A stretch of DNA of 64,000 bases. Origin: Onchocerca volvulus. Its lineage: Eukaryota; Nematoda; Chromadorea; Rhabditida; Onchocercidae. The notes below the pieces were generated by a model. That model was not told the origin of the DNA. It did no database searches and saw nothing but the letters and a program-made list of their open reading frames with translations. The translations under genes and the position numbers were made by a program. The stretch's first letter is position 1. Every line of letters begins with the position of its first letter. Positions 1 through 12,116 of this stretch are shown here, in pieces. The stretch covers positions 6,004,701 to 6,068,700 of the forward strand of contig HG738140.1 of the NCBI GenBank assembly GCA_000499405.2, given 5' to 3'.

Positions 1-1368
1 TAAAAGACTTTTTATTTCGGAATGCTTGAGAAAATTCGTTGATAAGCATAAGTTATCCAAATGTATTGGATTAAAAAAAAAAAAAAAAAACTAATTAAAA
101 AACTTGGACTAATACTAGGTCAAACTTTTTTTCTAAACAAGCTGATTTTGAATCTTCGAATGAAAACCAGCCTTCAATTTTTTAGTTTAAAATGAAAATT
201 TTAATATGTTTAAAGGTAAAACAGGTCTATCATTTCCAACTTTATTCGAGATTGCTTGATTATTAGTGGTTATTCTGTTGACTGACGAATGTTTTATAAC
301 TGCCTTATCAGTTTTTATTATAGGAGATTTTTTTTAATTGTAAATAACTGAAAAATGATTTTGAAAAAGAATTTTTCATAAAAGTGATGTAATTGCAATT
401 CATGTTGTATGTTCAATCTGGAATAGTCCAGCTATAAGATGCAATATCTAAAAATCTTCTGAGCTTTCTTGAAAATTTCAGTTTAAATTCACTGTGACTA
501 AAACGGATGCTATAAATGAAGTTTTTTTTTCTGTAATTTTTTTAAGATTAAAAATCATTTGCAGTTAATTTTATCGATTTGTTGAGTTCCAGTTTTATAC
601 TGATAAAATTATTTTGATTGAATGGTTTCACGGCATTGGCGAGAATAGATTTTTCAAAAACAAAATTAAAGAATAAAAGGGTGTTTCAGTAATGTTGTAT
701 TTTCTATCATTATTCATTAACAAAAGTCTGTCATGTGGCAAATAATTATGCCGAATAATTTTGGACTCTACTGCAGTATTCACTGATCATTGATCTTTAT
801 TATTATTTCTAAATTTTTATTCTTATTTTCTAAATTTCATCATAAATTGGGTGGACTGTTGTTCATTATGCTTAAATAAATTCTAATACTGTTTTCTCTA
901 AAGTTGATGATTCATACAATATCAATCTTGTTGCTAATTATAGCATCGGTGATATGGCAGTAGTAGAAAAAGTTTGCCAACTGACATGATCTCTTCCGGG
1001 TGAGTTAGATACTTCAACATTTGCGTCATATCTTAGTTGAGTTTGATTATTTACATTGAGAAGAGTAATCATTTTTTATGTCAAATTTCTTCTTCAGTTT
1101 AAAAAATTCCAGAACTTCAAAAATTTTAATTTTTATTTTAAATGGCAAAAATCATATCATTTGTGAATATCCTTCATGATGTACTATATTAAGTTGTGGA
1201 ACTATATTAAGAATGAAGTATGAATGTCCAATTTTTTCCTCATATAAAGATTACAAGATATCGGAAGAAGTTCGTGTTAGGAACTGTTATAACACTTCGT
1301 ATTCAGATGTGCTTTAGGAAATTACTGGATTCTGAATTCAGAATTTCATTTTCAAGTCTTTTTTTTTA
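1..1368. other. Intergenic, no gene seen
   Basis: AT-rich sequence with short A/T runs. A short open stretch near 954-992 is closed by TGA after eleven codons and I could not attach it to any exon chain. It holds the unseen promoter region of the phospholipase A2 gene; no core promoter motif can be defended. Confidence 0.5.
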
Positions 1369-1369
1369 G
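1360..1369 (+). promoter_or_regulatory. Probable trans-splice (or 5' UTR) acceptor of the PLA2 gene
   Basis: A pyrimidine run ending in TTTTTTTAG closes at 1369, 15 bases before the PLA2 start codon at 1385. In nematodes an acceptor this close to ATG with no upstream coding exon usually marks spliced-leader addition. A 5' UTR intron is the alternative. Confidence 0.45.
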
Positions 1370-1384
1370 AACTGGTAACAAATC

Positions 1385-2709
1385 ATGTATTTGGAAATAC
1401 TTATTTTAATAGTATGCTTATTTTATACACCAGTAACTCTAACGGGTAGTAACAAACTGAACGCTTTATGGAATCTGGATACAATGGGTACTTGTAAACT
1501 CGGTTACCCGGCTTCGGTCTATAACAATTACGGGTGCTGGTGTGGTGTTGGAGGTTCCGGAAAGCCTATGGATGGAATTGACAGGTTATACTTTTTTCCA
1601 CCATTTAAATCCAATATATTGCAAATCAGAAAATTTTGATTTTGAAAATTTTAGTTTATCGTATATATCTTAACATTTCACAGCATTTTTTTTTTTTTGT
1701 ATATCCTTGATTGAATTTTTTTGGGCCTATCTTGGAATAGATTTCTTTGGGCCTATCTTGGAATAGATTTCTTTGGGCCTAATTGAAGTAGACTTTTTTG
1801 GACCTAGCTCGGAATTTTTTTTTTTTTTTTTGAGTCTATTTCTTGAAATATGGAAATATGTAATGCTTATCTTTCACATCTTGCAAGTTTTGGGATACTT
1901 TTTCATTTTTTAGAAATTATTAATTGCTTTTCTCATATTTTTTTCTGAATGTTTGAAAATCAAATTTCGATTTCATTTTCATGTGCTGCATGAAGCATGA
2001 CTTATGTTACGATAGAGCAGTTCTCGAAAATCGTTGCTATGATACGGCTGAAGAATATCTACTTCCCTATCATTGGAAATGCATTCAAAATCAAACCGTT
2101 TGCTTAAATGATGGTAATTTTAATTGTTACTTTGTTGCTGAAGTCTTTTCAGCTTAGGTTGGATAAGCTATCTCGAGAATAAGGAAGGGATTTTTTAAGA
2201 AAAGAAAATATGAAGCTAATTATAATGCTGTTCTTTTTAAGAACCATTGCTCAATTAGATTTCAAATCTTATCATTTTAAAGTTTTTTGTTTTAAAAGTT
2301 ATATAAGATATCTTCATGCATATTATTTTTCTGAATAATAATTTTTTTTTTTTAAATAATATGCACGAAGACATTTTAAATGACTTTAAAGCGAAACTTC
2401 TAAATGATGAAGATTTGAAAATCCTTTCCTAATTGATCAAATTATTCTTTCTACTGTCAAGGCGTTGAAATTTTTTCTTCCTCATTTGTAATAAATTGAA
2501 GAATAGTTGCAGAAAATTCAAAATGTGGTAATGCCTTATGTGCTTGCGATACTGAGGTGGTCAAGTGTTGGAGTCGTTTTGAAAAACCAAAAATTGAAGT
2601 AAAATGTGTGAAAACGAATCACAGTTACGTGCGTCATTCTTACTCATCATTTAATTTCTTGTCGTTAATCAAAAAAATATTCAGTGTGTGGAAACGAGAA
2701 GTGATCTGA
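1385..2709 (+). CDS. Secreted phospholipase A2, 3 exons, non-canonical acceptor in intron 1
   Basis: Exons 1385-1584, 1983-2113 and 2513-2709 give 528 nt, a 175-residue protein. The family hydrolyses the sn-2 ester of phospholipids with calcium, outside the cell. Residues 1-21 form a hydrophobic signal peptide. The calcium loop YGCWCGVGG is at 49-57 with Asp63; the catalytic segment [10 protein letters not shown] is at 68-77, with the His/Asp pair at 72-73; the second catalytic Asp is probably Asp123 in CACD. Sequons NQT (about 103) and NHS are possible N-glycosylation sites. Length and spacing fit animal secretory PLA2. Odd point: intron 1 ends TTTTCAT, not TTTTCAG, exactly where the frame and the family's DRCC block demand the junction. 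Intron 2 (2114-2512) is GT-AG. It could be functional with an unusual site, a strain or assembly change, or an early pseudogene. Confidence 0.88.
1723..1815 (+). repeat. 26-bp tandem repeat in PLA2 intron 1
   Basis: Units beginning GGGCCTATCTTGGAATAGAT start at 1723 and 1749 and match exactly; a third at 1775 and a fourth at 1799 are increasingly diverged. Found inside an intron. Confidence 0.85.
2311..2371. repeat. Inverted repeat in PLA2 intron 2
   Basis: TCTTCATGCATATTATTT (2311-2328) pairs with AAATAATATGCACGAAGA (2354-2371), 17 of 18 positions, across a T-rich loop. It would form a hairpin in the pre-mRNA; no function can be assigned. Confidence 0.7.
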
Positions 2710-3970
2710 TCTAATTAATAATTTTGATGTGTTCCATATTTTTCTTTTTTCTTTTTTTTTTTTTTTTTTTTTTGGGAGAGGATTAAAAGGATCAAAATTG
2801 CGATTACCAAAAAATTTTCACTTTATTTCTTATTTTTTTCCACTTTAATTTCTCTTATAGCTTACCAGTACTAAATTATTTAACTTCAGAAGTCTCAGGT
2901 CATCATTCTTTTTCCACATTGAAATGTGAAATAAATTTAACTATCCTTTGTCAATTGCTGATGAATGTGTTCATGATAAGACTTTTTGAATTGTAAAATC
3001 GAATTCACACTGAACCTCTTCTTTGCAAATAAATTGTTAGATCTCTTACTTATAAATAAATTTTGATTTTCGTGTGCGAAAAAAAAAAGCGGAAAGAAAT
3101 GATATTTAAATGTCACAAAAAAGCTGATGTTTAAGTTTCAAACGAATATTTAAATGTTTAAAAATTATTTTTACATGTTGAAGCACATACTATGAAAGAA
3201 ATAAAAGCAACTTATATTTAAATATCACAAATCAATTACATACAATTAATATAGAATGATCGATTAATTGAAAAATTGGAAATCGAATGTTGCAGCTTAC
3301 ATCATCGACCAATTAGCTAGTAGAAAATAAACAATACGAATTTTAAAATATGTGTTTTTAAAAATGGTAGCATTTTGTTATATAGCCACTTCAACAATTA
3401 AAACCAATCATTGTTTATTTATAGTAGCGTGTACATCAATTCATGATAATAAAGCTTTTTTTTTTTTTGTTCCGTATGGCTCATCAACTGGGCTCAAAGA
3501 ATGTTTCCTTATTGGCCTATGCGATGACTTTTGGCCAGAATTTCATAGTTTTAGTAGAATAATAGAGCCAATGAAGCCATTTCAAATGATTACTATGATG
3601 GTATTTCCTTAGATTGCCATCATTTTATCAACAGTTGCTATCAGTATCAATTTAATACCAAAAAAAGAAAAAAAAAACGGATATTTGCATCTTTTTCCTG
3701 TTCCGGTTTCCGGTCACTACTTTCTCTTTATCTGACACCAATCATCTTCGTATGCAACAAGATTCAGATTCAATTTCTTTGATGATAAGATAATTTAAAT
3801 CTTACGAAAAAATTTGTAATTAATGAAAATTTTTTATTGATAAATTTAAAAATTTCATTTTTCAAAATTTCCACATATTCTTCTAGAACTTGATCATTCT
3901 TTAATCCTCAAAAAGGTATGTCTATAGAATTATTCTACTATTCATAACAAATTTGTATTCTCTTCATTTC

Positions 3971-4122
3971 AAAATTAATATTATTTCAAATTTTTAATGA
4001 AACAATTCAAAACTAATATTCTTTCAAATTTCTAATGAAATAATGCAAAACTAACATTATTTCGAATATTTAGTGAAATAATTCAAAATTAATATTATTT
4101 CGAATTTGTAATGAAATAATTG
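3971..4122 (+). repeat. 38-bp tandem repeat, four copies
   Basis: Four units of 38 bp start at 3971, 4009, 4047 and 4085, each of the form AAAAYTAAYATTMTTTCRAA followed by an AT-rich half ending ATAATTC or similar. They differ by a few substitutions and no indels. Confidence 0.85.
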
Positions 4123-4313
4123 ATCCGTTTCAAATAAAATGAGATAAAATCATTTTTTCATATCTTTAGAAATGAAGAAGAATGTAAGTACTGCAATAAA
4201 TATTCAATTTCATCTAGATAATTTAAGAAATTGACGAACGGACAAATTGAAGAAAGTACATTTTTCGAAATCAGCAATTTGGCTAATTAGAATTAGTTGT
4301 TTGCTTAGTTCAC

Positions 4314-4378
4314 ATCTTGGCTAAAAGTATATGTCCTTATCTTGGCCAAAAGTATATATTGCTATATTGGCTAAAAAT
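4314..4378 (+). repeat. Short imperfect tandem repeat (about 25 bp, three copies)
   Basis: Three units contain TTGGCTAAAAGTATAT, TTGGCCAAAAGTATAT and TTGGCTAAAAATTTA. Diverged and intergenic. Confidence 0.6.
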
Positions 4379-4596
4379 TTAAAAGCCAAGAGATTTACGA
4401 AGCTATGCGTTCAGCGTTATCATAAAATTACTCTAATCATTATTATCACAAATTGCTCTAATCGCCTTTAAAGCGAAAATTCCTCACTCTTTCAAACTAA
4501 TGATTTTAGGATCGATGCATTGCATGACTTACTACTGATCATACTTCTTCGTAGTACTTGTATAAGTTATAGAATGGTATAAAGCAGCAATATTAC

Positions 4597-4612
4597 ATGC
4601 ATGCATGCATGC
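4597..4612. repeat. (ATGC)n tetranucleotide tract
   Basis: Four ATGC units. The motif is self-complementary. Similar tracts occur at 21068-21089, 24617-24627, 27222-27237 and 37982-37994. Confidence 0.9.
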
Positions 4613-4931
4613 AACAATATTCTGCATGTTGCAGTAATTTCTGAAATCTTAAGTAAATTACAAAAAATGTTTTATAAAATCAGAGAGAAATAGAAAATTC
4701 CTGAATTTTGTGAAAGTACGAAAAACTTCCAATCTCTTTTTTAGCTACTTTGTATTATTAAAAAAAAAAAAAAAAAAGTTAAGGAATGGAAAAAAAAAGT
4801 TTTATAAAATCGGAGAATAGAAAATTTCGAATTTTAGCATGGAAAATTTTCAACTTTTTAGCTTCTTTTTATTATTGAACAAAAATAGCTCCTCATTTTC
4901 CTCTAATAAGTCACTGTAATTTTTTAAAGAT

Positions 4932-5057
4932 AAAGCAAAAAAATTTCGCAAAACAAAATAAGGAAAGACAATAAATATGAAAAAATTTATGATCAAAGCA
5001 AAAAAATTTCGCAAAACAAAATAAGGAAAGACAATAAATATGAAAAAATTTATGATC
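4932..5057 (+). repeat. Exact 63-bp tandem duplication
   Basis: The 63 bases 4932-4994 are repeated without change at 4995-5057, which indicates a recent duplication. The period is a multiple of three, so an open frame on the minus strand carries a duplicated 21-residue block; that frame shows no other sign of being a gene. Confidence 0.9.
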
Positions 5058-6871
5058 AGATCTAATCGATACATTTCTTTGACTTCTTTTTTGCAGTTAT
5101 TATTATCTTTCAGGTAATATCTCAAAAGAAAATAAAGGAAATTTAAGCATAATTTTCACCATGTAGTTTAAAATTATTTTCAAAATTTCTGATTAAGTAA
5201 TTGCGGTTATTTTTCCTCTCTTTAGCTTATGTTTTCAAAATTAATCTATTTTTTCAATTCTTTTTTTTTTAAATTAATTGAATTTGTTATTTTTTCAAAA
5301 AATTTGTAACAAAATTTTTATTTTTTTCATTAATTCAAAATATTTGAAGAATTTATGTGAAGTTAAGAATAGCTAAAGTTCATGAAAATATTTTGCTAAA
5401 GTTTCATTTGATGAAAGGATTTTTGTTATCATTTTTGAAGCGTAATTGAAGAGATTCAGGAATTTTTAGCTATTCAAGTTATGGGAACTTCGGAAACTAA
5501 ACTTGGCCAGTGAAAATATCAGTATTTTTAAAATTACTATTAGCATCAAAATGATAACGATTAATATTAGAGATTGCTTAATTATAGATCTTACAAGAAG
5601 ATTATTTGAAATGCAAGTTCATTTGAATGCATTTTGGTGTGTTATTTTGAAAATTTAATTTTGAAAGATTTTTATCAGAAGTATTTCTAAATCAAGCATT
5701 AAATCGAAGTGACAAGGAAAAAGTTTTTATCAAGGGAAACTTTAACAAACTGTAAACGAATTTAGAAATAAAATCTTTGTCGTCAGGAATTATCAATTTA
5801 TTAAATAAAATCTGCATAATAAACTTGAAACGTAAGCAAATATAAACGGTTGATTTTTGATTACTTGAAGTACTAAAAGTACTTTGCAAATACTAAAATA
5901 GTTTGAAATCGTTTGCATCATTGATCTGGAACATTTTAAACTTTAGAAATTTCAGTCATTTCATCAATTTTGCGATAAATTTTCGAGAACCATTTCCAGA
6001 ATTTGCGACGAGACATTAGAAATACACGTAGCAAGGCAAGCTTTAATATTTCAAATATATCTAAATTAACTTCAACATATATCATGCATAATACATTAAT
6101 GTTTATAATCTTTTTACGTCAAGTTTCGTATTATGGCCAAATTTCATGTTTCATGCTATGGCCAAATAATCAAGTACTCTTGTCATGCTATATGGCCTTA
6201 GTCTTGAAAGATGTCATTTTGACAATCAACTTTAATTCCACTTATCACCTAAATTATTCATCATTGTTATATTTAATTGATTCATATTTCAATCATTTTC
6301 ATCAATTAATCTAAAAATTTTACGAAATAATAATTTGAAATTTTCTAGGCAAATCTTCTTGAATAAATGTTTTTCTCAATCTTTCTAAAACGAAGTTATT
6401 CGTATAATTTTTTTGTATTAAAAGAATCTTTCAGTAAAATAGAAGATGAAAGAAATTGATTTAACGATTCTTAGATTATATTAAAAGTCTTGGCTTCAAA
6501 ATAGAGTGATTCAAAAATCTGAACAGATCAGACAAAAATTAGATAATGATATGATAACGATATCAAAAATTGATATCAAAATTGTATTTATTTTTTTATC
6601 GCCTTTTTCATTTTTAAAGTTGTTTTTATTTTCACTTTCATTTGGCATATTCTTTTTTGATTTTAAATTTCTCATCCATCATATTAGTCTTTACCTACCA
6701 TTAAAGTAACGAGATGGTAAAATCGGGGCCTAAACAATTTGAAGGGTAATGTAAATATCATGATTCTAAGAAATTGTTCGCAAAACTTCTGCGAATTTGA
6801 TTTTCTTGAAATCCGCCAATGAACTTATTTGCTTCTTATAATTTTCATACCACAACACTTACTGAAATTTG

Positions 6872-6989
6872 AAAAAAAAGAGCATAAAAATTCGATGATG
6901 GCAATACTTTTTGTTTTATTTTTGTTTTCAACCAGACATTTTGGCATTACTGCAATACTTTTTGCCATCGAATTTTTATGCTCTTTTTT
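6872..6989. repeat. Fold-back sequence with about 25-bp arms
   Basis: AGAGCATAAAAATTCGAT near 6880-6897 is perfectly complementary to ATCGAATTTTTATGCTCT near 6967-6984, and A/T runs extend the stem outward. The inner flanks also share a direct GCAATACTTTTTG. It resembles a small fold-back or palindromic duplication; no transposase or clear target duplication is seen. Confidence 0.75.
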
Positions 6990-7339
6990 GCCTTCAGTAA
7001 AATTTAGACTTATTAAAATATTAATCGGTACAGGAATTCAAATTTAAAAAGAATAAAAAGTTTATAGCGTTTTTCTGTGTTTTCGTTAATTTGATAATGA
7101 CATGCTAATGGATTTCATAAATTCTATAATAATACACTTTTTCTTTTCTTTTTTTGAAAAATTGCACAGTTGAGAGTGAATTAAATTAGCGAAACATTGG
7201 GAATGGCATCTTTCTGGTTTATCAATTCGTTGATTATTTAATAACTCTGCATTTTTTTGCCAGTTAAGAAAAACAACTGATAACGGTACTTTTCAATGAC
7301 AAATTTTGTTGTTGTTCTGGCAGTTTGTCATATTTTTAC

Positions 7340-7370
<31 letters not shown>

Positions 7371-7870
7371 ACGAAGAAATTGCAATATTTTGAAATGAAA
7401 GATGATACTAAAAAGTTCGTTTATTTATGTAATTTAAGGATTCTTTATGAGCATATCAACAATTTTTGTGAAATGCCAAAAGGCGGCTCTTCTTGAGTGT
7501 CAAATTTCGAGAATTTGCTATTTTTCTAACATACTGATAGATATTATTCTATTACAAAGGACATATTTTATAGTCTTTCGTGAAAATTTAATTAAAAAAA
7601 AAAAAAAAATCTCAATCAATTCGCAATAATTTTATTGGAAAAGTTAATGATATTTTCAGTGAAGAATTAAAGAAACACTTATTTGAATTGTATTTGCTAA
7701 GCAAATAAAAGATCGAATTATTTCTTTCATTACTTATTTCTAAACATTTAATCAATATTATTTTATTTAGTTTAAATATTTGCTTAGTTCTACCTACATT
7801 CGATTAGCAGACAAATATATGCCAATGAATTCAAATATATCAATTTCATGGATCAATAAGCTTCTGATTT

Positions 7871-7960
7871 AATTTTAAACTTTCTATCAGCTGATTTCTT
7901 ATTTTTCTTTCTAATTTTAAACTTTCTATCAGCTGATTTCTTATTTTTCTTTCTAATTTT
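7871..7960 (+). repeat. Exact 42-bp tandem duplication
   Basis: The block 7871-7912 (contains CTTTCTATCAGCTGATTTC) is repeated exactly at 7913-7954, followed by six bases of a third copy. Confidence 0.9.
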
Positions 7961-8605
7961 GGAATTCCAATTGTATTTATATATCAATATGGTGAAAAAT
8001 AGGAAAATATAAGTAAAATTTGAAAAAAAAAATGATGGAATAGTTTGTTCGTAACTACTTGAAAAACATTTTTAGGCATCGAATTTAGTCAATAATTCTT
8101 AATGATTTAATGAATCATGGAAATTTCATTAATTTAACGTTTAGAAAAAATGACAAAAATGTCGTCTCGAATTTTCTTCAAATTATTTTGACTTTTAAGT
8201 TTTCTCGAAACGTAGTTACAGGCAAAAATTTTTTTTCCAATTTCAACCAATTTCTTCTATGTTAATTAGCATGCCAGTAAATTGATTTTAGCATGTATCA
8301 TTAATGACTAAAAAAAAAGAAATTTTTTTTCATTTCACAGAAATTTCATGATTTTTCTCTAAAATATATTTAAGTTCAAGTTGGTAAATTTCAAGTTTTC
8401 TGCTTAAAATCTACACCTTACCTTAATTCCTTAATTCCTTAATTATCTATTGAGTGTATTTTGTTTTTATAAATTTTTTTGTCAATTCTGGAGCATTCCC
8501 AATCTCTCTTGTTTTATTCATTTCAAAATTTTGGTATAAATAGAAACTGACTGTCGGAAAATTTGAAAAAAAAAATGATAATTTGATTGAAAAAAAAAAT
8601 AATAA

Positions 8606-8744
8606 TAATTTGATTAAATCTTTGAGATGATTCATACTCAAATACTATTTAATACAATCAAATTATTAATATTTCTCATTTTTAGTAACAATAATTTATG
8701 AATTTTTTTTTTTTTGCTTTCATCTCAAAGATTTGATCAAATTA
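8606..8744. repeat. Inverted repeat, 25-bp arms with one mismatch
   Basis: The left arm 8606-8630 (contains AAATCTTTGAGATGA) pairs with 8720-8744 (contains TCATCTCAAAGATTT) at 24 of 25 positions; flanking A-run and T-run lengthen the stem. The loop is about 90 bases. Possible MITE-like remnant, but no target-site duplication could be confirmed. Confidence 0.7.
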
Positions 8745-10706
8745 ATTTTTTTTTTTTTTTAACCGAATTTCATAAAATGCTAAATTAGATTGATCAAAGC
8801 TGAATTCTTTTTATAATCTAAAACATTCAGCACTTCAAATGGATCATTTCCGAATATTCTGCTTTTCCCCGTAAGAAACAAGAAAGTTCGTTTTGAAGAT
8901 ATTTTCATTTTTCATAGTTTAGAAATATTATTCACTTGCAGCAGGAAATATGAAAGTTGGTTGCAGTCGATTTCATAGTACATAAGGATTAGTTTCATTT
9001 CCTTTTTCTTTTTTTTTTTTTCCTCGAAAAAAATTTTAAATTTAAAAAATTTTTTCCAAATAATATAATTATCTCATATTTCATTTTCATGTAAAATTTC
9101 AAAAAAAAAAAGTTTTTGCGGAGTAACATTTAATTTGATCGATATTTTATGCATTTCAATATTTCTAATATGTAAGCAAATTCTAGATATTTTTGACGTA
9201 AAGCTAAATACAATCATAAAAATTGACCGATAATATTAATAAATTTCAATGACTTCTATTCGATTTTTTTTTTTTTTTTTCACTTTAACAACTACTTCTT
9301 CTAGATTTCAATCAAATATTTGAATATTAGACATATATGTCAATAGAAGGAGATTTTTTTTTTTTTCTAAAGATTCTAAATGAAATGAAAAAAGCAAAAC
9401 GAATAAAAAGTATTTTAATTTTGGGAAAACAAATCGTCGAAGAAATTTTGCAGTAATATTTACTCAATTGCTTCCTCTTTGAAAGATAAGCGAAAAATGG
9501 AACGAAAATCGTTTGTTTTATTTACTAATCTCATGGATCAAGCAGAAATACAATTGAAATAGCAACCAAAATTAGTCTCTCTAAAAACCAATGCCAGAAG
9601 AAAGGATTTGCATCACGAAATGAGTTTTTGTTTTTTTTTTTTTTGACTTTTTGTTCTTTTTCTTCCTTCCCTTTTTTCACTTTCAATTCGTTTTGCTTCC
9701 TAAATATTCAACTAACTTTAATGTTTTGAGATTATCTTTTCAAAAACTTCCAAATGCTTCATTTTTTCCAGCATCTCAAATCTGGGATTAAAAAAAAAAA
9801 AAATAATTGTTGAAGAGATGGAACAAAAAAAAAAGTACCGATACATTTTTTTAAATAAAAATTCAAATAAATTCAAATATTTTTGCTAAGTTATGAGCTA
9901 GGGAATTCTGAAATTGTTTAATTGTCATCTGTTCTGCAATAAATTTTACAATTTCAATAAATGAAATTCCTAGACTATTCCAAATATTTTGGAACTAAAT
10001 TTCAATCTAATTCAGTATCCCCAAAAAAGTGATTTCTCAGATTGTAAGGAATATCATAGGTAGAAAATGAGCAAAATTAACGAAATCTATAATATTCTAT
10101 CAACGTCATTTTCAAAAAAAAAAAGTAAAATGTCAAAAAATTTCGGCAATATTACCCAGAAAGATGAGAATCGGTTGTCATCTGTTCATCCATCGATATT
10201 TGGGAAAAAAAAAAAAAAAAAAACCCGAAATCCCATACGATCGTCAGTTTGTTTCTTCTTTTCAAAAAATTTTCTTCTATTCGTTCCTTCTTGAATTTGC
10301 GAAATTCGAATTTATGCCAAAATAAAAATTTCTATTTGTTTAGATATTTTCAAAGAAGCCGAAATGAAAAAATGATTCAATGATAATCGTACGACAATTC
10401 AATCATCATCTTCAGTTACAAAGAACACAATTTCATCATCATCATCATCAATAAATGATGATCAAATCAATTAAACATTGATTCTTATCAGAAGTTACTC
10501 ATAGTAGATGGATGGATGATAATGTTATTGTTATTACATATCCAATTACATGGCAACAAGTTCGAAATATACTTTTCACAGCAGCATCTTAGAGCATTAT
10601 CCAGAAAGATTTCTTCACCTTCACCTTTTATTTTCACAATTTGTTCCCACGAAGTATGCTTGCTAAAGTAATTTGGACTAGTTTATTATACGCATAATCT
10701 CTTCAA

Positions 10707-12116
10707 ATGCTATTTTTTACTCTAATTTCAACAGTAATCATTCTATTCCTTCTAACTACACCGTCATCGATCAGTTTTATCTCTGGTGAGATTATCATCC
10801 ATTATCAGTAATTAAATGATTATCAATTTATTAAAATACTAATCCTTATCATAATGCTACACTTCGTGTGAGATTCTGTATTCCAAAAAGGGATGAGAAA
10901 AATTATTGAAAAATTGATATTTAAATCAAATAGTAATCATAAGAATCGGAATTTTGATGACTTTAGAAGTGAGAAAAAAAAATAAAAAGCAAAAAAAATA
11001 AGAAAAGAAATTCATTTTGCAATAGACTCATCATAATATATTATCCAAGATTGTTATAATTATCAATTATTTTTCAGGTTATGTGCGTCCAAATCGGTGC
11101 TATTCATGCATGTCACCATTATACGAAGAATTCTTCAAGGACGGTAGCATGTCAAGGTACCTCATTACTACGACTACTCTAATCAATGAAGGTACCTCAT
11201 CGGGCTACAGTATCTACAAAGAGATACCCAACTTTTCATCTAATTTATTGGTTTCTACAAAATACAGGCCATATTAAACTTTGAGAACCAATCAAAATCT
11301 TGACCTATTTTTAGCTTAGATCCTTTTCGAAATTTCATCATTATCTTACAGTTGGTTTAAAAAAGACAAGTACTTATTAGAGCTAAAAAAAAAATGAATG
11401 AAAATACCTGAAAAATTCGCTAATTACAGGTATTTTTATGAACCGAGAAATTTTACGCCGCAATGCAACGAGCCAATGCAACCGTCTAATATTGGCCTAG
11501 TGCCTTGCAAATCAATCTGTCTTACGCTTACTCAGGATTTTGTTGTTATGGGCAAGTTTTCCCTATAATTTATTAAAAAATCCAATTAAAATTGTTATAT
11601 GAAAATCATGATCTTTTTTTATCAGTGCATGATTGAAACTTAGATCGTTGTAATGAAAATTCTCAGCCTTTTTTTCTTTTTTCTGACATTTTTATTTTAT
11701 TTCAGGGCGTAATACAGGTAAAAAACTAACAATACGTGGTTGTGCGGTCTCTATAAGTCGTAATGGATTTTTCAGTGGAACAATGGTTTTATTTGACAGG
11801 TTTGACTTCTAAAAATTTTGACAATGAATTTAATCTTATGAAAAAGAAAGATGAGCAATTTTTCTATGCTTAAAAATTTTATGATTAAGAAATTTTTAAT
11901 ATCGTTATTTTTAAAACAATTTTTCTCTATAGATACGATATGTGCCGTGATGTCAAAGCATCCGATCTCTTCCGCTATGAATCAGATTCACAAACAATTC
12001 GAGTATGCTCATGCCTCGGTGATCGTTGTAACGTTAGTGCAAGTTATTATGAAGCAACTTATCAGCTTGTCATTGCTGCCATTATTTTTGTATTTTTCAT
12101 CCCAAAATTGTTCTAG
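10707..12116 (+). CDS. Ly-6/three-finger, probably GPI-anchored protein of the ODR-2/HOT type, 5 exons
   Basis: Exons 10707-10785, 11078-11156, 11430-11551, 11706-11799 and 11933-12116 total 558 nt, 185 residues, with all phases matching. Residues 1 to about 22 are a signal peptide rich in L, I and F. The mature part opens with RCYSCMSPLYEEFF (from residue 33) and has a Cys ladder ending CSCLGDRCN, the hallmark of Ly-6/uPAR domains; the last 18 or so residues are hydrophobic (YQLVIAAIIFVFFIPKLF), as in a GPI-attachment signal. Nematode ODR-2 and its HOT relatives are neuronal surface proteins with this layout; membership is judged from motif, not search. Intron 3 is GC-AG: the donor reads G|GCAAGTTT, and the alternative GT four bases on leads to a stop. 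The gene converges with the PGAM5 gene on the other strand about 1 kb away. Confidence 0.85.

Larger units (their letters stand above)
2710..10706. other. Long intergenic region without a supported gene
   Basis: Eight kb between the PLA2 and Ly-6 genes. Open stretches such as 3352-3612 and 6003-6314 show no family motif, lack splice context and are rich in F, I, N and K as expected of AT-rich noncoding DNA. Possible PLA2 polyadenylation signals AATAAA lie near 2930 and 3030. Tandem duplications and fold-backs within it are listed separately. Confidence 0.5.

Noticed and set aside
3352..3612. 86-codon plus frame after the PLA2 gene
   Set aside because: No signal peptide, motif or splice context, and it includes a T10 run giving a Phe block.
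3690..3730. CCGGTTTCCGGTC block resembling a protein-binding palindrome
   Set aside because: Short, unique in the window and not near a gene start.
4850..5125. Minus-strand frame with a duplicated 21-residue block
   Set aside because: The duplication is a recent exact 63-bp tandem repeat in AT-rich DNA; the rest is low complexity and has no motif.
6003..6314. 103-codon plus frame
   Set aside because: Repeats of ATGGCCAAAT within it and I/N/S/F-rich composition suggest chance; the first residue is not an ATG codon.
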